Under the pieces are notes generated by a model. The model had not been told where the DNA came from. It saw only the letters and a program-made list of their open reading frames with translations, and made no database searches. From NCBI RefSeq assembly GCF_900215335.1, contig NZ_OCMT01000003.1, positions 186,001-250,000 on the forward strand: DNA of 64,000 nt. The letters are read 5' to 3'. Position 1 is the stretch's first letter. Every line of letters begins with the position of its first letter. The DNA is from Pedobacter xixiisoli. Lineage in GTDB: Bacteria; Bacteroidota; Bacteroidia; Sphingobacteriales; Sphingobacteriaceae. The position numbers were made by a program, and so were the translations under genes. Shown here piece after piece: positions 8,694 through 16,462 of the stretch.

Positions 8694-9079
8694 ACATAGG
8701 TATCATCAAATACAGAAAATACGAGGAACGTGTCCTGATGGATAGTAGTTTTTCTATTGACGGATTGTTCCGCATCATCCTGGAAGACGGCGATTTTGAA
8801 TGGTTTCATGTCGTAGACAGAGAGGGAAAAGTGCTGATTTCAACCACATCTTTTGACCTTGATTCAGGAGCGATCCTCATCAGGATACCCAAGATCAGAA
8901 GGGACGAGGAAATTCTCGGAACGGATTATAATGCCTACCGTGATCCCCCTTACATCCATAAGACAAAGGTCACTTGGATTGTGGAGGGTTATGTATGCGG
9001 GCGGAAAAAAGACGCACACGGATATGCAGAATGGCACAAACGAAGATCAAGACAACTCATTGAAAAAACAATCAAATGA
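8690..9079 (+). CDS. Hypothetical protein (129 residues)
   Basis: Starts MNIGIIKYRKYEERVLM; mixed alpha/beta with a basic C-terminus (HKRRSRQLIEK). It is coupled at both ends by four-base ATGA overlaps (8690-8693 with the gene before, 9076-9079 with the gene after). No family recognised. Confidence 0.6.
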   Translation: MNIGIIKYRKYEERVLMDSSFSIDGLFRIILEDGDFEWFHVVDREGKVLISTTSFDLDSGAILIRIPKIRRDEEILGTDYNAYRDPPYIHKTKVTWIVEGYVCGRKKDAHGYAEWHKRRSRQLIEKTIK

Positions 9080-9282
9080 AAGGAAAAGAACTGATCGTTG
9101 TTGACCTCAACGGAGATGAAATCGAGATTGAAGATCTGGCAGGTGCCATTGAGCAAGCAGACTTTTGCAGGGCAGTAGCGCAGGAAGGACCACAGAATTT
9201 CGGAGCTGTGAGACTGAAATACTGGGAAGACCTTCACGGGAAATTACAAAAACTAAAATCAGTAGAAGATGGAAAATATTGA
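9076..9282 (+). CDS. Small hypothetical protein (68 residues)
   Basis: MKGKELIVVDLNGDEIEIED at the start reads like a small beta-sheet domain, then a helix rich in Gln/Glu/Lys. It overlaps the previous gene by 4 bp and the next by 14 bp. No family recognised; the overlaps on both sides support it being real. Confidence 0.55.
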   Translation: MKGKELIVVDLNGDEIEIEDLAGAIEQADFCRAVAQEGPQNFGAVRLKYWEDLHGKLQKLKSVEDGKY

Positions 9283-9628
9283 AAGAGAATTTACCGAATA
9301 CCTGTATAACAGGTATGTCGATGCCGTTAGAAATGACAAGTATACAGCCGAACAGATTTACGATGATCTACTTAGAAGATGTGTCTACAATCTGCCGTCA
9401 AGAAAGTACAGCCGAATACGGAGATATGCTAGGGAATTAGTCAAAAAAATCACTCTGGCAAAAAAGAATGGAATCAGCGGTAAACTACTATTTGTCGGGG
9501 AAGAAGGCAAAAGGGAGTTTGAAGAGGTAATCGAGCAGTATCGGCAGAGCCTGATCGAGCAGGGACTGCCAGAAGAGACAATTGACAGATGGGTAATTGA
9601 CAAAAAAAAATATTATGGCAACGACTAA
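9269..9628 (+). CDS. Hypothetical protein (119 residues)
   Basis: Helical, charged protein with many Tyr, Arg and Glu (YNRYVDAVRNDKYTAEQIYDD). It overlaps both neighbours (14 bp on each side), so it belongs to the same translation-coupled unit as PRTRC protein E. No catalytic motif seen. Confidence 0.6.
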   Translation: MENIEREFTEYLYNRYVDAVRNDKYTAEQIYDDLLRRCVYNLPSRKYSRIRRYARELVKKITLAKKNGISGKLLFVGEEGKREFEEVIEQYRQSLIEQGLPEETIDRWVIDKKKYYGND

Positions 9629-10220
9629 CTTTTTTACGGAACTGGCTGATATGGAATTTACGGGCGATCTGCACCTGACCATATCGCACGGCAATGATGG
9701 TAATATGATCGTGTCGGCATTACTTAGGAACAATGAATGCAGGGATGATGCGAAAAAGATGATCCCGCCGATGATCTTTAGGGGAACAGCAGAAAAATTG
9801 GACGAAGCGTTTCTGCACGACCTCAGAAACCCAGTGGAACAGGTATCGGAACTGCTATGCAAAATGGATGACTTCATGCAACAGGTGGAAAATGCGAAAA
9901 AACAGTCCGCTATGGGAAAGGATAAGGTTTCCGTCGAAAAAAAGGAGCAGGATAAAAAAGACAAGAAGTATACCGATGCCATGAAAAAGGCGGAAGAACT
10001 GGACAGCGAGGGCAAATGGAAGGATGCTTGGCTAGTTCTGAACAATCTGGAAAACGTAGACAAAGAACATATCGAAACCCTCCGCATACGAAAGTCTAAA
10101 CTGCGTGAAAAATTCGCTCCCGATCTTTTTGCCCAAGGTGCTTTACCCGAAAAGGAAATGGATGAACAGACAGATGAAGCCGGTGCAGACTTTGATGAAA
10201 TGGAGGAAGAACAATTTTAA
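9615..10220 (+). CDS. PRTRC system protein E
   Basis: About 201 residues from the ATG at 9615 (an in-frame TTG at 9597 is the less likely start). The N-terminus (FFTELADMEFTGDLHLTI, then DDAKKMIPPMIFRGTAEKLDEAF) has the pattern I know for PRTRC-E proteins. The C-terminal half is a charged, coiled-coil-like region ending in acidic residues. PRTRC genes travel together on plasmids and conjugative elements; the role of E is unknown. The order E-C-F-B-ThiF is kept here. Confidence 0.7.
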   Translation: MATTNFFTELADMEFTGDLHLTISHGNDGNMIVSALLRNNECRDDAKKMIPPMIFRGTAEKLDEAFLHDLRNPVEQVSELLCKMDDFMQQVENAKKQSAMGKDKVSVEKKEQDKKDKKYTDAMKKAEELDSEGKWKDAWLVLNNLENVDKEHIETLRIRKSKLREKFAPDLFAQGALPEKEMDEQTDEAGADFDEMEEEQF

Positions 10221-10231
10221 AATCAGCGATT

Positions 10232-10450
10232 ATGTTACTAGCGACAGCACTCGAAAGGGTATTTATCATCAACGACAAGGGGAACGAAATCCGCTTGACC
10301 GATCCAGATCCGACTTGGAGCGAACAGTCGGTGATCAACTATTACGCCAATGAATATCCGATCTTGGCGACGGCGAAGATTTCTGCGCCACAGTTTAATG
10401 CGGATAAGGTGGAATTCCGATTGGAGAGCGTAATGGGAACTAAGGGATAA
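10232..10450 (+). CDS. PRTRC system protein C (ubiquitin-like beta-grasp modifier)
   Basis: 72 residues, close to ubiquitin in length. The strand pattern is compatible with a beta-grasp fold: RVFIINDKGNEIRL hairpin, a helix around SVINYYANEYP, then strands, ending VEFRLESVMGTKG. The last residue is Gly, as needed for E1/E2-type activation, and the GTKG end is a hallmark of PRTRC-C. It lies 11 bp after protein E. With the E2-like (B) and E1-like (ThiF) proteins downstream it completes the core of a ubiquitin-like conjugation set. That it is covalently attached to targets is inference. Confidence 0.72.
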   Translation: MLLATALERVFIINDKGNEIRLTDPDPTWSEQSVINYYANEYPILATAKISAPQFNADKVEFRLESVMGTKG

Positions 10451-10466
10451 ACAAAAGTCAAATACG

Positions 10467-11633
10467 ATGGAACATGGAAGGACAGATGCAAAGGGGTACG
10501 ATTGCTATGCCCCAGAAAGAAGACCAGATCAAACTGCACCAACAGCTTTGCAAGTTCGCAGTCTGGATGGAAAGGACAAAAGACGCAGGAGAAATCCGAA
10601 AGGACAGACAAAAGTCCGTGCCAATTTCAATGCTACCGATGGTTTCCTGAGAAGTAGGTTTGCACCAAAGCTGATCGAGACGGAATATATCACAGGTTGC
10701 AGGATGTTGTTGAATGCCAAAGGGGACTTTTCAAGTTCCCTAGCACAATTGCAGAGGGATTATGGCATCAAAGCCAGTAGCCCACGATCCCTTGAATTCC
10801 CCTACGAAATTGCCTATCAGCTTGCCGATGTCAGGGGGCAATTGGGCGAAAGTCCCTTGCCCGATTTCAGGGATATTCGCTTGGTAGAACACCAGGAAAG
10901 CATCTTTTTTGCGCACAAGGATACGTACTGTGTTGGAATGGTACTGTACTATATTCCCATTCAGCCACTATATGAAATGATGCACAGTGATTGTCGGAAG
11001 AAATCATGCGAACTGATGCTGTCCGTTTACGCCTATCTGTACAGGATCGTTGGCATACCTTCTTATACGGACAACGGTAGCTATCTGTATAGTACATACG
11101 AATGGATTGGCGAACGTGATTTCTCGGAGGACATCGAAGGCAGTGATCCCGATTACATGTATGAAGCGCAAGTGGATCAGGTCATGGAAATGGGCAGTAT
11201 CTTACAGTTGGAACTGCAAGACCCGAATCACCTTGCCCAGTTCGAAACTAGGTTAAGGAAATTCTCCCCTGCCGATGATCTTGATCGGCAGTATCTGGAG
11301 ATTGCCGAAAAATTCTGGAGACTCTACCGTGATCATCCCACCGCTTCCATTTTTAGGAATATTACCGATGATACGGATACAGACGACGATGGGCAAGACA
11401 GTATTGTCCGTCTGGAACAGTACCTATCTTTCTGCGCATCTACTGAGGGTGATCTGTTCGACCAGTTGTTCAACGATGTCAATATGGAGCTACAGGAACT
11501 TGCACGCATGCAGGAGCCGACCGTGTTTGTACCTATTGATGGAAGGAAGATAGAGGGCAACGAACTGGATTTTGAAAGAACATTGTTCGATCTGATAGAA
11601 GAACTGGTATGTATTATTGAACCAAAAAATTGA
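10467..11633 (+). CDS. PRTRC system protein F
   Basis: Up to 388 residues. From about residue 50 (KVRANFNATDGFLRSRFAPKLIE) the sequence looks like a genuine acidic, helix-rich protein. The first ~48 codons are unusual (Pro, Arg and Lys runs), and a different frame over the same DNA reads better, so the true start may be internal: a TTG near 10548, or the ATG at the MLLNAKGDF segment. Assignment to PRTRC-F rests on its position between C and B. It overlaps B by 4 bp. Confidence 0.55.
   Translation: MEHGRTDAKGYDCYAPERRPDQTAPTALQVRSLDGKDKRRRRNPKGQTKVRANFNATDGFLRSRFAPKLIETEYITGCRMLLNAKGDFSSSLAQLQRDYGIKASSPRSLEFPYEIAYQLADVRGQLGESPLPDFRDIRLVEHQESIFFAHKDTYCVGMVLYYIPIQPLYEMMHSDCRKKSCELMLSVYAYLYRIVGIPSYTDNGSYLYSTYEWIGERDFSEDIEGSDPDYMYEAQVDQVMEMGSILQLELQDPNHLAQFETRLRKFSPADDLDRQYLEIAEKFWRLYRDHPTASIFRNITDDTDTDDDGQDSIVRLEQYLSFCASTEGDLFDQLFNDVNMELQELARMQEPTVFVPIDGRKIEGNELDFERTLFDLIEELVCIIEPKN
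10474..10650 (+). CDS. Alternative small ORF overlapping the start of PRTRC-F (58 residues)
   Basis: In the frame shifted relative to protein F, an ATG at 10474 opens a 58-residue frame with well-behaved amphipathic composition (MPQKEDQIKLHQQL, then KFAVWMERTKDAGEIRKD). It ends at 10650, inside the protein F gene. It starts 23 bp after the protein C stop. It may be a separate small gene, with protein F starting internally, or the two frames may be joined by a frameshift. Which frame is used is not decided by the sequence. Confidence 0.4.
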   Translation: MEGQMQRGTIAMPQKEDQIKLHQQLCKFAVWMERTKDAGEIRKDRQKSVPISMLPMVS

Positions 11634-12349
11634 TGGATATGAAAGATTTAACGGATGATCTTACGGCATTCTACCAGCCGAAGATGGCACTTCTGTTCTA
11701 TAAGGGAAAGGGAAGGCATGCAGAAATGTTCGTGGAAAGTTACGACATCGATGCCAAAGGCAGTCCGATCAACGCCCATCCCTTAAGCGTAAGGGAAGCA
11801 CAGAAGTTGGTAAAAGCCTTGCAGGTCGGATCGCAAGCGGATCGGATGCTAAAAACTAGCGGAATATTGGGAACGCATATACTTTATACTGATCCCTCCA
11901 AGAACAAAGTGATCTGGTTTACCAGATCGACCAGACGGAAGATGTATTTCAGTGATCTGCTCGGCATTCCAAACGGAATGGCATCCGTGCCACCGATGTT
12001 GTGGTGTGCCGACAGGGAAAGTCTCAGCGTTTATGCCTTGGGAAACGACCGCAGACCGAACGAAAGGACAAAACTTTATCATGCACCGTTCTTCAACATT
12101 TACCAGAGCGGTAACGTATGTATGGGAACGGTGGATGTCGAAATCGGAACGAGTCTGACCATTGAACAGTTCACACTGGCTTGGGAGGAATACTTTTTCA
12201 ACTCCTATTTCAACCATCTTTTGGAGGGACACAATCCAGTTGAGGGCAACTGTGTGATGTTATGGGAAGACCTTGTCGATGGACAGGGAACATTCCCGAT
12301 GGATCAGCTCAAGAGGACAGGAACGACAATAAAAGATTTGATACAATGA
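11630..12349 (+). CDS. PRTRC system protein B (E2-like)
   Basis: 239 residues. Around residues 154-164 the sequence is FFNIYQSGNVC. This has the spacing of the ubiquitin E2 active site (HPN-[IV]-x-x-x-G-x-[IV]-C), with Cys164 in the place of the catalytic Cys. E2 kinship of PRTRC-B has been proposed in comparative work on prokaryotic ubiquitin systems; the motif here agrees. It is coupled to F (overlap 11630-11633) and to ThiF (12346-12349). Expected role: accepting the PRTRC-C modifier from ThiF. The HPN His is absent (Phe), so catalysis could differ. Confidence 0.7.
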   Translation: MMDMKDLTDDLTAFYQPKMALLFYKGKGRHAEMFVESYDIDAKGSPINAHPLSVREAQKLVKALQVGSQADRMLKTSGILGTHILYTDPSKNKVIWFTRSTRRKMYFSDLLGIPNGMASVPPMLWCADRESLSVYALGNDRRPNERTKLYHAPFFNIYQSGNVCMGTVDVEIGTSLTIEQFTLAWEEYFFNSYFNHLLEGHNPVEGNCVMLWEDLVDGQGTFPMDQLKRTGTTIKDLIQ

Positions 12350-13134
12350 GTACACAAAAAACAAAAGTCCATTTTATGGATATGGAATTGATCAATGCAA
12401 CCAACCCGATATTGATTAACCTCATCGGTGCGGGCGGTACGGGATCAAAGGTACTGACGGGATTGGCGGAAATGGATCACTGTATGAAGGCTCTTGGGCA
12501 TCCCGGATTGCAGGTACGACTTTGGGACGATGATGTCGTTGCTGAGTCAAATCTTGGACGGCAGAGATTTGCAGTTAGCCAGGTGGGGCTTCCCAAATCG
12601 GTGGTACTGATCAATAATATCAACCGATGGACGGGATCGGCATGGAAAGCCGAGACCAGAAAATTTGACAACGGTCTAGGAAATATAAGTGGGGGCATCT
12701 TTATTTCCTGCGTGGATAATGTGGAAGCACGGTTCCAGATCGCCGATGTACTAAAGGGGATGGTCAGGAATAATAAAACCCGCAACCAGCCACGGTATTG
12801 GATGGATTTTGGAAACAGTAGATTTACAGGGCAGGTAATCCTTTCCACCGTTGGCGAAATAGAACAGCCCCAATCCGATCTATATCTGACAACGGAAAAC
12901 CTCCCATTTGTGACCGAGGAGTTTGGCGAACTGTTACGGAAGTCCGAAGAAACGGATAATACACCCAGTTGCTCCCTATCCGAAGCCTTACAGCAACAGG
13001 ACCTGTATATCAATTCGACACTGGCACAGATGGGATGCTCACTGCTATGGAACTTGTTCAGGAATGGCTTTACCGAGAACCGTGGTTTTTTTCTCAATCT
13101 AAAAGAGTTCAGCGCAAAGGCGTTAAAGGTCTAA
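12346..13134 (+). CDS. PRTRC system ThiF/E1-like adenylyltransferase
   Basis: 262 residues from the ATG at 12346, which overlaps the stop of protein B; an in-frame ATG at 12262 lies deep inside B. The Rossmann ATP-binding loop GAGGTGS is at residues 28-34, followed by LRLWDDDVVAESNLGRQRF (here VRLWDDD), the Asp and Asn/Arg residues typical of ThiF/MoeB/E1 enzymes. There are Cys residues in the C-terminal third (PSCSLSEA; MGCSLLW) but the thioester Cys cannot be named. Likely role: adenylating the C-terminal Gly of PRTRC-C and passing it to B. It is the last gene of the run. Confidence 0.82.
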   Translation: MSTQKTKVHFMDMELINATNPILINLIGAGGTGSKVLTGLAEMDHCMKALGHPGLQVRLWDDDVVAESNLGRQRFAVSQVGLPKSVVLINNINRWTGSAWKAETRKFDNGLGNISGGIFISCVDNVEARFQIADVLKGMVRNNKTRNQPRYWMDFGNSRFTGQVILSTVGEIEQPQSDLYLTTENLPFVTEEFGELLRKSEETDNTPSCSLSEALQQQDLYINSTLAQMGCSLLWNLFRNGFTENRGFFLNLKEFSAKALKV

Positions 13135-13135
13135 G

Positions 13136-13298
13136 GGGAGCGAGCTCCCGGCGGCAAAAAAGGTAGTTCCCCTGACGGGCGAACCGCCTTTTTTGCGTTT
13201 AAGCGGTTGCAACCATCGCAACATGTACCTGTCTCCGACACTTCCAGTTGCAAAGGTTGCGGTTGGTTCGCGGCTGTCGCAAAAGACCGCTTCGGAGA
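13136..13298. other. Highly structured non-coding region after the PRTRC run
   Basis: The 265-bp gap to 13399 holds nested dyads: GGGAGC-ga-GCTCCC (13136-13149), GCAAAAAAGG paired with CCTTTTTTGC (13154 to 13197), the palindrome GGTTGCAACC (13205-13214), AAGCGGT (13201-13207) with ACCGCTT (13286-13292), and TCTCCGA (13232-13238) with TCGGAGA (13292-13298). GTTGC/GCAAC recurs five times. It can end the PRTRC transcript. The outer dyads suggest an extra role such as a replication or recombination site. No gene is credible here. Confidence 0.5.
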
Positions 13299-13399
13299 TA
13301 CAAAAGTCCTGAGATCTAAGAATACAAGGGGTAACAATTTTAGGCTCCGGTTGATTTATCCCAGATAATCAATAGATGGTTCCACTTAATTTTTAGATC

Positions 13400-14179
13400 A
13401 TGAAAACAATTAGAATTTTGGTTAGCACGCTCTTAGTAGTAACAGTTCAGGCTATGGATGCCAGATCACAGATTTCTTTCGGGGCATATTATGGCGCAAG
13501 CAACCCACTCGGAGATTACAAGAATGAAACGATAAGTAATGCCAGGAATGGTTATGCCTACGGCTTTTCGGCTTCATACACCTTTATGGAAAGTAATCTG
13601 GGCATTGGTCTGGATGTTCGATACACCAGACATGTACATCAAGCTCCAGACAGTTTGTTCTCTCGACAAGCAACTGCTTTGACAATAACTGAGGTCAACA
13701 TTGCAAATTCTTACAGTTCACCTTTACGTTTTGGGTATCTTGGCATACTAATGGGGCCAACTTATCGTGTTGGGGAAGGTAGGTTGGGAATTGAACTTTA
13801 TGCAAAGGGCGGAATAACATTTGAGGAATTTCCGAGCTACGTCGCTAGTGAAACGACAAAAGTTTCATACCCAACTCTTCCGGGCGCTGCACCGCAAACT
13901 GCCAAACGTGATTTACTTGGTACCACTTCCGATAGAGCAAAATCTTGGGCTGCGATTTTTGGAGCAAGGGTTGACCTAGAAATAATGCCGAATGTAGGGC
14001 TGTTTCTATATGGTGATTACCAGACACCTTTTGGCGATGGAGGTTCCTTTACCGTCGAAAATCTCCAGAACAACGAACCTCCAAAGAAGGTGCGGATAAA
14101 GATGGCTAGTTTCGGTGGAGGTATTCGTATTTCACTTGGATCGGGAAGAGAATATGGCACGATCAGGGATAATTATTGA
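13400..14179 (+). CDS. Outer-membrane beta-barrel protein (porin-like)
   Basis: 259 residues. The first ~24 form a Sec signal (MKTIRILVSTLLVVTVQAMDARSQ with a probable cut after Ala/Ser). The mature part alternates aromatic and polar residues (FGAYYGASNP; YAYGFSASYTF; GYLGILMGPTYRVG) and ends with barrel-like strands (ASFGGGIRISLG), typical of small outer-membrane barrels in Bacteroidota. Ligand unknown. It stands alone, 37 bp before the convergent SRAP gene. Its presence on the element suggests surface modification or exclusion, but this is inference. Confidence 0.65.
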   Translation: MKTIRILVSTLLVVTVQAMDARSQISFGAYYGASNPLGDYKNETISNARNGYAYGFSASYTFMESNLGIGLDVRYTRHVHQAPDSLFSRQATALTITEVNIANSYSSPLRFGYLGILMGPTYRVGEGRLGIELYAKGGITFEEFPSYVASETTKVSYPTLPGAAPQTAKRDLLGTTSDRAKSWAAIFGARVDLEIMPNVGLFLYGDYQTPFGDGGSFTVENLQNNEPPKKVRIKMASFGGGIRISLGSGREYGTIRDNY

Positions 14180-14215
14180 TCGATTGGAAGGCGTGGGAAT
14201 TACTGCGCCTTCTTT

Positions 14216-14902
14216 TCAAAATGCATTCAGTACACTCAGTACCTCTGCCCGATCTGTCACATCCGAAATAGGAGTTGCCACCAGAAATTCCGACGGGTAC
14301 TGGATCAGCGATTTGCTACGTTCCGAATAAGGAAGGTCCAGATCAGTCCATAGACCGATCGTCTCCGATGTCAGAAATGCGGGCATCCTGCCGTTCTTTT
14401 CGCCCTCTACATTATGGATTTCCTTCATCAGTTCATTGCCTTCCATGGTAATCATGCTACAGCTGTGCAGTAACATACCATCAACGGGATTTCGCCAAAC
14501 ATCCCAAAACCCGGCCATCACCGTTAAAGGTTCGATGGTGCGGATCACATGGGGAATCTTTTTTGTTTTTGGATTCTTTGGATCTACTTGTTGCCACTCG
14601 TAAAAACCTTTGGTAAAGATAGCGCAGGGTTGGGTATCCTTGAGCTTGTACCACATCGTTTCGGGATCGGTGACCTTTTCCAATCTCGCATTTGCGGTTT
14701 TTAATCCAATGTTTTCCGTCTTTGCCCATTTAGGGATAAGCGGCCAGGAGAATTGCTCAAAGCCGTTGCCGAAACGGAAGATCGGCAAGTGCACTTTGGC
14801 ACCAGCTGGAGGGACATTGATCACTATATCTATCTCCGGCCCCGAAAGGCCATAGCTTTTTCTTATTTCCTCGGACGAGGGTGTAATCACTCTACCACAC
14901 AT
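14216..14902 (-). CDS. yedK: SRAP / HMCES-family protein (abasic-site protecting, YedK-like)
   Basis: About 228 residues. The start is set at the MCGRV Met (14902), because Cys2 is the catalytic residue that bonds to abasic sites in single-stranded DNA after Met removal; the frame also has two codons upstream. Family motifs: MCGR at the start, GFYEW in the middle, and IHN...RMPAFL late in the protein. SRAP proteins act in the SOS response. It lies downstream of the XRE gene on the same strand, divergent from two translesion-type polymerases, forming a damage-response cassette. Confidence 0.88.
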   Translation of the reverse strand: MCGRVITPSSEEIRKSYGLSGPEIDIVINVPPAGAKVHLPIFRFGNGFEQFSWPLIPKWAKTENIGLKTANARLEKVTDPETMWYKLKDTQPCAIFTKGFYEWQQVDPKNPKTKKIPHVIRTIEPLTVMAGFWDVWRNPVDGMLLHSCSMITMEGNELMKEIHNVEGEKNGRMPAFLTSETIGLWTDLDLPYSERSKSLIQYPSEFLVATPISDVTDRAEVLSVLNAF

Positions 14903-14950
14903 AATCAACCTTTATTATGAAAGGTAATAAAATTTCAGATGCAATCCAGG

Positions 14951-15211
14951 TTAACGGAACTTGCACATGATGTTTTCAAGTTGCTGGATTTCTTCTTGGG
15001 AAACGTCCCGCAGATCGGCAGAAATCAAAAGGTCTACACTGATGTGGTAGTAAGCAGCAATCTGCATCAAAATTTCCAATGGTGGTTCAGCTCCGCCTTC
15101 TTCGTATTTGGCATAACGAGGCCTGTTCAGATTGAATTTCTCACCAAATTCTTTCTGTGACAGGCTTTTAGCCTTTCTTAAATAGCGAAGATTATCAGCA
15201 AGAAATTTCAA
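14951..15211 (-). CDS. XRE-family helix-turn-helix regulator
   Basis: 86 residues. An HTH_3 domain covers residues 4-60: LRYLRKAKSLSQKEFGEKF, the recognition helix around NLNRPRYAKYEEG, then PPLEILMQIAAYYHISVDLL. The short tail is probably for dimerization. It is the first gene on the minus strand of the divergent region and is followed after 48 bp by SRAP. Two dyads with promoter boxes between this gene and dinB make it the likely repressor of both arms. No RecA-stimulated cleavage domain is present, so induction would need another signal. Confidence 0.85.
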   Translation of the reverse strand: MKFLADNLRYLRKAKSLSQKEFGEKFNLNRPRYAKYEEGGAEPPLEILMQIAAYYHISVDLLISADLRDVSQEEIQQLENIMCKFR

Positions 15212-15300
15212 AATGCTAAAATTATTAGCAACAAAAATACAGCTTGTGATTAATTTTCAAACTAATTTTGTTGAAAAAGTAATCAACAATAAAATTGAAG
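15212..15300. promoter_or_regulatory. Divergent promoters and putative XRE operators
   Basis: Minus strand: -7 box at 15232-15239 (CAAAAATA on the plus strand, TATTTTTG when reversed). Plus strand: -7 box TAATTTTG at 15263-15270. The dyad TGCTAA-aatta-TTAGCA (15214-15230) lies at the expected XRE transcription start. The dyad TTGTTGA-(8)-TCAACAA (15268-15289) lies at the expected dinB start. Both boxes match the Bacteroidota TAnnTTTG consensus. Binding by the XRE protein is inferred. Confidence 0.6.
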
Positions 15301-16461
15301 ATGATGGGAAGAGCAGTGGCGCACTTAGATTTGGATACCTTTTTCGTGTCCTGCGAACGGTTGAACAACCCTAAATTCAATGAAGTACCCCTGATCGTGG
15401 GTGGCGGGCATCGGGGTGTTGTCGCATCCTGTTCTTACGAAGCTAGAAAGTTTGGTGTTCGCTCCGCTATGCCGATGAAGTTGGCACTACAGAAATGTTC
15501 ACATGCGATTGTTGTAAAGGGGGACATGGAATTTTATTCCAAAAAATCGCATGAGGTTACACAGATCCTCGCAGAAATGGTTCCAATTTTGGAGAAGGCA
15601 AGTATCGACGAATTTTATATGGACTTGACAGGGATGGACCGTTTTTTCGGTACCTACAAATGGACCAACGAATTGGCAGCAAAAGTGATCAGGGAAACGG
15701 GACTGCCTTTGAGTTTTGCGCTTTCGGTCAACAAAACCGTCTCAAAGATTGCTACGGGAGTAGGTAAACCATACGGAAACCTGGAAGTGGCTGAAAATAA
15801 TGTGCGTCAGTTTTTGAACCCACTTTTAGTTGGGAAAATTCCGGGGATCGGACATACAACTTCAAACCTATTGTCCAGGATCGGGGTACGAACTATTAAG
15901 ACATTGGCGGAAATGCCTATCGAGTTGTTGCAGCAATTTATAGGCAAAAATGGTATTGATCTTTCCAATAAAGCAAATGGTATTGATCTGTCTCCCGTAC
16001 AACCATACAGGGATAGGAAGTCACTTTCGAAAGAACATACTTTTCACCAGGACACGATCGATATTCCACGTTTAAAGGCGCTAATGGTGGGAATGGTAGA
16101 GCAGCTTTGCTATGATCTCAGAAGGGAAAAATGGCTTACATCGGTCGTGACAATCAAAGTTCGCTATGCGAATTTCGATACGCACACCAGACAGAAGCAT
16201 GTGGCCTATACCTCGTCCGACCATTCGCTCACTACCACGGTGCATTCTCTTTTTGATCAGCTTTATGATCGCAGGATGAGGTTACGATTGATCGGAGTAC
16301 AATTTGGCGGATTGGTCCACGGTGTCTATCAACCAGATCTTTTCAAAGATGAACATAAAGAACTGGCGATTTATCAGGCTATGGACAAGATTAGGGATAG
16401 ATTTGGTAAAGATGCAGTTGCGCGATGTGCCGGAGCAAGTTTCATGAACAAAAAACTCTAG
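15301..16461 (+). CDS. dinB: Y-family DNA polymerase (DinB / Pol IV-like)
   Basis: About 386 residues from the ATG at 15301 (an in-frame TTG two codons earlier is less likely). The catalytic acidic residues are visible: the first Asp in HLDLDTFF, and the Asp-Glu pair in SIDEFYMDLTG. The fingers motif SYEARKFGVRSAMP and helix-hairpin-helix region PGIGHTTSNLLSRIGV are those of Pol IV/V-type enzymes. Such polymerases copy damaged DNA with low fidelity. It is followed by the DnaE gene with only one base between them, indicating one operon. Confidence 0.92.
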   Translation: MMGRAVAHLDLDTFFVSCERLNNPKFNEVPLIVGGGHRGVVASCSYEARKFGVRSAMPMKLALQKCSHAIVVKGDMEFYSKKSHEVTQILAEMVPILEKASIDEFYMDLTGMDRFFGTYKWTNELAAKVIRETGLPLSFALSVNKTVSKIATGVGKPYGNLEVAENNVRQFLNPLLVGKIPGIGHTTSNLLSRIGVRTIKTLAEMPIELLQQFIGKNGIDLSNKANGIDLSPVQPYRDRKSLSKEHTFHQDTIDIPRLKALMVGMVEQLCYDLRREKWLTSVVTIKVRYANFDTHTRQKHVAYTSSDHSLTTTVHSLFDQLYDRRMRLRLIGVQFGGLVHGVYQPDLFKDEHKELAIYQAMDKIRDRFGKDAVARCAGASFMNKKL

Positions 16462-16462
16462 T

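Noticed and set aside
10232..13134. CBASS or Bil (bacterial ISG15-like) locus
   Set aside because: No CD-NTase or JAB gene is present, and the gene order and GTKG ending match PRTRC.
13131..13337. 68-codon minus-strand frame after ThiF
   Set aside because: It covers the dyad-rich non-coding region, and its composition follows the repeats rather than a protein.
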